A stretch of DNA of 64,000 nt, from contig NZ_JANLCM010000001.1 in the NCBI RefSeq assembly GCF_024979235.1, positions 682,001-746,000 on the forward strand. The letters run 5' to 3'. Position 1 is the first letter of the stretch. Every line of letters starts with the position of its first letter. The DNA is from Herbiconiux aconitum. Lineage in GTDB: Bacteria > Actinomycetota > Actinomycetes > Actinomycetales > Microbacteriaceae. The position numbers and the translations under genes were made by a program. Under the pieces are notes generated by a model. It was given only the letters and a program-made list of their open reading frames with translations, was not told the DNA's origin and did not search any database. Shown here in pieces: positions 59,441 through 64,000 of the stretch.

Positions 59441-59442
59441 CC

Positions 59443-60282
59443 ATGACGACAACCACCACCACCCACCCCGATCTCGTCGATCAAGCCCGTCGCGCGCAGC
59501 GCGGTCTCGGCGCGTTCAACGTGGTGCTGCTCGAACACGCGGAAGCCATCGTCGCCGGTGCCGAGCGGGCCGAGCTGCCGGTGGTGCTGCAGATCAGCCA
59601 CAACGCGGCGCGCTACCACGGCGGGCTCGAGCCGATCGCGCTGGCGAGTCTCGCCCTCGCGCGGGCGGCATCGGTGCCGGCCATCGTGCACCTCGACCAT
59701 GCCGAAGACGTCGCGCTGGTCGAACTCGCAGTGAGCCTCGGGGTGCACAGCGTGATGTTCGACGGATCAGCACTCCCCTACGACGAGAACGTCGCCACCA
59801 CCCGTTCGGTGGTGGATCTCTGCCATGCCAACGGGGTGCGGGTGGAGGCCGAGCTCGGTGAGGTGGGCGGCAAAGACGGCGTGCACGCGCCCGGAGTGCG
59901 CACCCGCCCCGAGGAGGCGGCCGCGTTCGTCGCCGCCACCGGTGTCGACTCGCTCGCCGTGGCGGTGGGCACCTCGCACGCCATGACGTCACGGGTGGCG
60001 ACCGTCGACCGGTCGCTCGTCGGCGAACTGGCCGCCGCGGTCGAGGTGCCGCTCGTGCTGCACGGCTCGTCGGGTCTCAGCGACGACGAGCTCATCGCGG
60101 CCGTGCACGCGGGCATGACGAAGATCAACATCTCCACGCATCTCAACGGCCTCTTCACGGGCGCGGTGCGCGACGCACTGTCGGCGGATACCGCGCTCGT
60201 CGACCCGCGCAAGTACATCGCGCCGGGGCGGGAGGCCGTGGCCGTCGAGGTCGCGCGCATCCTGCGGCTGCTCGCGTCGTGA
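59443..60282 (+). CDS. Class II ketose-bisphosphate aldolase (tagatose-bisphosphate aldolase type)
   Basis: The 279-residue protein has zinc ligands in HLDHAEDVAL, the EAELGEVGGKDG loop, GTSHAM and VLHGSSGLSDDEL. MTKINISTHLN follows. It splits tagatose- or fructose-1,6-bisphosphate to dihydroxyacetone phosphate and glyceraldehyde-3-phosphate and completes the pathway. The ATG at 59443 has GAGGTG 3 bases upstream. A GTG at 59437 overlaps the kinase stop and is possible. The N-terminus is Thr-rich (TTTTTT). Confidence 0.87.
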   Translation: MTTTTTTHPDLVDQARRAQRGLGAFNVVLLEHAEAIVAGAERAELPVVLQISHNAARYHGGLEPIALASLALARAASVPAIVHLDHAEDVALVELAVSLGVHSVMFDGSALPYDENVATTRSVVDLCHANGVRVEAELGEVGGKDGVHAPGVRTRPEEAAAFVAATGVDSLAVAVGTSHAMTSRVATVDRSLVGELAAAVEVPLVLHGSSGLSDDELIAAVHAGMTKINISTHLNGLFTGAVRDALSADTALVDPRKYIAPGREAVAVEVARILRLLAS

Positions 60283-61082
60283 GCGTCTCGCTGCTGGGCC
60301 TCGCGGCTCCGGACGTCGCGGCCCCGGATGTCGCGGCCGATCCTGCGTTCGTGGAGTGGCTCGCGTCGGCGATCGAGGGTGACGCGAGGGCCGACCGAGC
60401 CGTCGGCGAGGCCGAGGCGGAGACGGCGACCCGTCGCATCCGTCGCCCCGACCCCCGGCCCGACGAGGGCCGCGACGTGGCGCACCTCGCCGCCGCGTTC
60501 CTCGCGGTCGAGCCGGTCGCCGTGCAACGGCACCGTCGGCTCGGCCTCTCCGACGAGGTCACGGCGGCCACTCTCGCCGACGTCGGGCGCAAGATCGACG
60601 CCTATGGCGCATCCGTCGACCTGTCGTGGCTCGTCGGCCTCGCCCGGGCTGACGTGATCGCCTTGGGGCGGCTGCAGTTCGAGCGCTGGGCCTCCCCGGA
60701 GGGTCGCGCGCTGCACATCCCGGAGGGCGGGCCGCTCGACCCGCGCGCGGTCGACGACTCCCTACGGCAGGCGCGTGAGCTCTTCGGCGCCGGCCCGATC
60801 GTCTGCCACACCTGGCTCTTCGACCCGGCACTGCTGGCCCTCCCGGCGGAGAGCAACATCGTCGCCTTCGCGAGCCGTTTCGAAACGCTTCCCGCAGAAC
60901 CGGATGCCTCGGAGCCGGCAGCCGCCGACCACGCCGTCGCCAAGTTCGTCTTCCGTCGGCCCGTGGCCGATGTGCTCGATCCCGCTCGTGTGGTTCCGCG
61001 CACCGCGGTGGAGAGGATCGTGGCCGAGCGACTCCGCTCGGGCGCGCACTGGTCGGAGCGTCGCGGCATCCTCATCCGCTGA
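60279..61082 (+). CDS. Acyltransferase-domain protein (DUF5596-like)
   Basis: The 267-residue protein shows the pattern of the actinobacterial acyltransferase-domain family: LGRLQFERW, HIPEGGPLDPRAVDDSLRQARELFG, IVCHTWLFDPALLALPAESNIV and RFETLP. I recall the family as a helical N-part with a GNAT-like C-domain; this is by resemblance only. The start is a GTG overlapping the aldolase stop, so it is the sixth gene of the aminosugar operon. A likely role is acylating or deacylating an aminosugar intermediate. The function is not established. Confidence 0.7.
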   Translation: MSVSLLGLAAPDVAAPDVAADPAFVEWLASAIEGDARADRAVGEAEAETATRRIRRPDPRPDEGRDVAHLAAAFLAVEPVAVQRHRRLGLSDEVTAATLADVGRKIDAYGASVDLSWLVGLARADVIALGRLQFERWASPEGRALHIPEGGPLDPRAVDDSLRQARELFGAGPIVCHTWLFDPALLALPAESNIVAFASRFETLPAEPDASEPAAADHAVAKFVFRRPVADVLDPARVVPRTAVERIVAERLRSGAHWSERRGILIR

Positions 61083-61109
61083 TCAACCGGCGTCGCCGCT
61101 GCCGCGCGC

Positions 61110-61700
61110 CTAGGCGGGGAAGGCCAGGAGGGCCCGCTCGGCCGCACGCGCGAGCACGGCGCGGGGCGCACCCGCCGCCGCCTGCACGGCGAGACCGGCC
61201 GTCACCATCGCGAGGTACTTCGCCAAAGCCTCGGCGTCTTCACTCGCGGGCAGGTCGCCCTCGTCGATCGCCCGCTGGAAGCGCTCGGCGAACTTCGCCT
61301 CGCCGGCCGCGCGGCTGTCGTTGAGAAAGGTGACGACACGGTGGTGCTCGGGGCTGCCCGACAGGCCGCCCTGCACGGAGAGGCAGCCGGGTGGCCTGTC
61401 CGTCTCGGTGATCGCGATCACGTTGCTGCGCAGATAGTGCTCGGCCACCTGCCGCGCGGTGGGCTCGGCGATCGCATCGGCGGTGTAGGCCATGTCCACC
61501 ACCGCATAGCGCTCCACCGCTCGCTTGAAGGTCTCCTCCTTGTTGCCGAACGCCGCGTAGAGGCTCGGACGGCTGATCTTCATCGCCTCCGTCAGGTCGT
61601 CGAGCGTCGTGCCCTCGTAGCCCTGGCGCCAGAAGATCTCGATCGCCCGGTCGAGTGCGTCGTCGAGCGCGAACTCCCGGGGTCTACCGCGTTCTGCCAT
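61110..61700 (-). CDS. TetR-family regulator
   Basis: The 196-residue protein has the TetR helix-turn-helix (YEGTTLDDLTEAMKISRPSLYAAFGNKEETFKRAV) and a TetR_C domain with a conserved CLSVQGGL segment. It is divergent from the SDR-LLM operon; two copies of TGTACYNNNNRGAACA lie in the 107-bp gap. It should repress itself and that operon, and be released by a small toxic compound such as a quinone or aldehyde. A conserved cysteine in PPGCLSVQ may sense redox. Confidence 0.88.
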   Translation of the reverse strand: MAERGRPREFALDDALDRAIEIFWRQGYEGTTLDDLTEAMKISRPSLYAAFGNKEETFKRAVERYAVVDMAYTADAIAEPTARQVAEHYLRSNVIAITETDRPPGCLSVQGGLSGSPEHHRVVTFLNDSRAAGEAKFAERFQRAIDEGDLPASEDAEALAKYLAMVTAGLAVQAAAGAPRAVLARAAERALLAFPA

Positions 61701-61715
61701 GGCGACTCCCTTTTC

Positions 61716-61791
61716 TGTACTTCTTAGAACACATTTAGCGGGTTCGGGAATTCCCGCGTACCCCCACGACTTTTGTGTACCGAACGGAACA
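61716..61791. promoter_or_regulatory. Two TetR operators (TGTACYNNNNRGAACA)
   Basis: TGTACTTCTTAGAACA (61716-61731) and TGTACCGAACGGAACA (61776-61791) share the pattern TGTACY-N4-RGAACA, an imperfect dyad. They lie one near each divergent start, with centres 60 bp apart. Position, similarity and dyad form fit the TetR encoded at 61110. Confidence 0.78.
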
Positions 61792-61807
61792 GAAATAGGA
61801 GTTCATC

Positions 61808-62559
61808 ATGACCGCATCCACCACCCTTCCCCTCGCCGGCAAGACCGCCCTCGTCACCGGAGCCTCCCGGGGCATCGGCGCCGGCATCGCCCAGGAGCTG
61901 GCCCGCCAGGGCGCCCGCGTCGCCATCACCTACTGGTCGTCGCCCGAGCGCGCCGAGTCGGTCGTGCGGGAGATCGCCGAGGCGGGCGGCAGCGCCGTCG
62001 CCATCCGCGCGAACAACGCGGAATCGGCCGGGGCCCGCCAGGGAGTCACCGAAGCGGTGGCGGCGCTCGGATCTCTCGACATCCTCGTCAACAGCGCGGG
62101 CGGCGGATGGTTCGAGCCCTTCTCCGACGCCTCCGACGAGCACATCGAGCAGACCATCGATCTCAACATCCGCGGCACGCTCTACACGACCCATGAAGCC
62201 CTGAAGCACCTGCCCGACGGCGGTCGCATCATCACCATCGGCAGCGTGACCGCCGAGAGCATCCCGTTTCCCGGCGGCTCCGTCTACGGCATGAGCAAGG
62301 CGGCCCTGGTGGCCTTCACCCGCGGTCTGTCCCGCGACCTCGGCGAGCGCAAGATCACCGCGAACATCGTGCAGCCCGGCCCGATCGACACCGAGGGCAA
62401 CCCGTCCGACGGCCCGGCCGGCGATTACATGGCGAGCCTGACCTCCCTCAAGCAGTTCGCAGCGCCCAAGGATGTCGGGGCTCTCGTGGCGTGGATCGCC
62501 TCCGACCAAGCGCACTTCATGACCGGATCGATCGTGACGCTCGACGGCGGTTGGACGGC

Positions 62560-62563
<4 letters not shown>
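61808..62563 (+). CDS. SDR-family oxidoreductase
   Basis: The 251-residue classical SDR has TGASRGIGAGIAQEL, NSAGGG, Ser in TIGSVTAE and the YGMSK catalytic Tyr-Lys, with IVTLDGGWTA at the end. The segment ITYWSSPERAE after the second strand points to NADP. AGGAG precedes the ATG at 61808. Its stop overlaps the LLM start (ATGA), so it is first in a two-gene operon under the divergent TetR. Confidence 0.9.
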
Positions 62564-63436
<873 letters not shown>

Positions 63437-63456
<20 letters not shown>

Positions 63457-64000
63457 GCGCGGCGGGCTCACGCGCGTCGAGGCCCGCCAGGAAGAGGTCG
63501 ACCCCGAGTTCGAAGACCGCGGGGCCCTCGGGCGTTGCGCCGGAGGCCTCGGCGGGGTCGGTGGCGAACGGCTCGACCACCACACCCAGACTGTCGGCCT
63601 GCAGTCGCTGCTGCTCGTGCCAGGTCTGGCCGATCACGAAGTGGAGCAGGGCCTCTGCGGAGCGCTCGGCGATCATCCGGTCGAAGCCGCCGCGCTCGAT
63701 CGACGCCGCGAGGCGCCGACCCGCTTCACGCGCTCCGAGGCCCAGGGCCAGGGCGCTCGAGACCACCTCGGCGCCGTCTTTGAACGCCAAGAGCGCATCA
63801 TGCAACGCCATCGCGTCGAAATGCACGGCGTCGCGCCAGTCGTCGGCGGCAACCGGGCGGGTTCGCGTGCGGGACACGATCTCGTCGGCGACCGCCGCCA
63901 AGAGGGTCTGCTTGTTCGGAAAATGCCAGTAGAGGGCGCTGGCCTGCACACCGAGGCTCTCGGCGAGGTTGCGCATGGTGAGATCGGGCAGGCCCTGACG
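63437..64000 (-). CDS. TetR-family regulator, N-terminus beyond the right edge
   Basis: The frame remains open to base 64000. Codons upstream of the first internal Met (63976) read RQGLPDLT, which continues the TetR helix-turn-helix (TMRNLAESLGVQASALYWHF), so the protein starts outside the window. About 187 residues are visible. The C-terminal domain resembles the tetracycline-repressor type (FVIGQTWHEQQRL). It is convergent with, and overlaps by 20 bp, the LLM gene. Confidence 0.85.

Noticed and set aside
61741..61757. GGTTCGGGAATTCCCG as part of a tRNA T-arm
   Set aside because: There is no acceptor, D or anticodon stem around it. It lies inside a TetR divergent promoter.

Overview
The window is 64 kb of very GC-rich DNA (roughly two-thirds G+C by eye). 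Genes are tightly packed, often with 1-4 bp ATGA, GTGA or TGATG overlaps, and there are many GTG starts. Deazaflavin (F420)-type enzymes, an LAxTG (class E sortase) wall anchor, PadR/HAAS and DUF2188 genes, and the codon style all point to an actinobacterium, most likely of the Microbacteriaceae. That placement is an inference. I see no rRNA, tRNA, CRISPR array, transposase or phage gene, so this reads as a chromosomal stretch rich in catabolic accessory genes. Both ends cut genes: an FAD/Fe-S oxidoreductase on the left and a TetR regulator on the right.

Layout. 0-12 kb: a truncated 2-hydroxyacid dehydrogenase-type flavoprotein, a small membrane protein, argG, a deazaflavin-type reductase divergent from a TetR gene across a triple operator, an FCD-GntR regulator, a secreted ThuA protein paired with a membrane-anchored surface protein, and a second, complete FAD/Fe-S dehydrogenase. 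12-34 kb: a catabolic island with a ribose-type ABC importer whose ATPase and one permease are fused in a single polypeptide. It also holds three zinc alcohol dehydrogenases, a PRISE-like SDR, two VOC proteins, an LLM flavoprotein and FAD oxidase pair, an HxlR regulator, a beta-hydroxyacid dehydrogenase / M24 / SDR operon, an XRE-cupin regulator, a fused E1 and an E2 of a 2-oxoacid dehydrogenase, and an FCD-GntR regulator. 34-48 kb: two divergent zinc-ribbon nuclease-like genes, a PadR/HAAS pair, a PucR regulator divergent from a gabT-glutamate dehydrogenase operon, a ketopantoate-reductase-like gene divergent from an alpha/beta hydrolase, a GCS2/ATP-grasp fusion ligase, an MFS transporter and small proteins. 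48-61 kb: a sugar ABC importer operon with an oxidoreductase and a wall-anchored DUF4874/DUF4832 protein, then a DeoR regulator divergent from an aminosugar operon. 61-64 kb: TetR divergent from an SDR-LLM operon, and a second TetR gene.

How the genes work together. The clearest pathway is 55.5-61.1 kb: ROK kinase, NagA-type deacetylase, SIS isomerase/deaminase, PfkB kinase and class II aldolase. In that order of chemistry they would take an N-acetylhexosamine, most simply N-acetylgalactosamine, to triose phosphates without a PTS. The neighbouring importer (49.9-53.1 kb) is a plausible supplier. gabT and glutamate dehydrogenase are translationally coupled, so GABA amino groups could be released as ammonia. 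The 12-34 kb island looks like oxidation of an imported polyol- or sugar-derived or small alicyclic substrate down to a 2-oxoacid, but the substrate cannot be read from sequence.

Structure beyond genes. Three roughly 70-bp inverted repeats with the same GGA(C/G)(T/A)(T/A)CTCCAA arm sit only at convergent gene ends. Several divergent promoters carry clear paired or tandem operators. The hexamer GGATGC/GCATCC is about six times commoner than base composition predicts in the parts I counted, and it appears to dictate codon choice.
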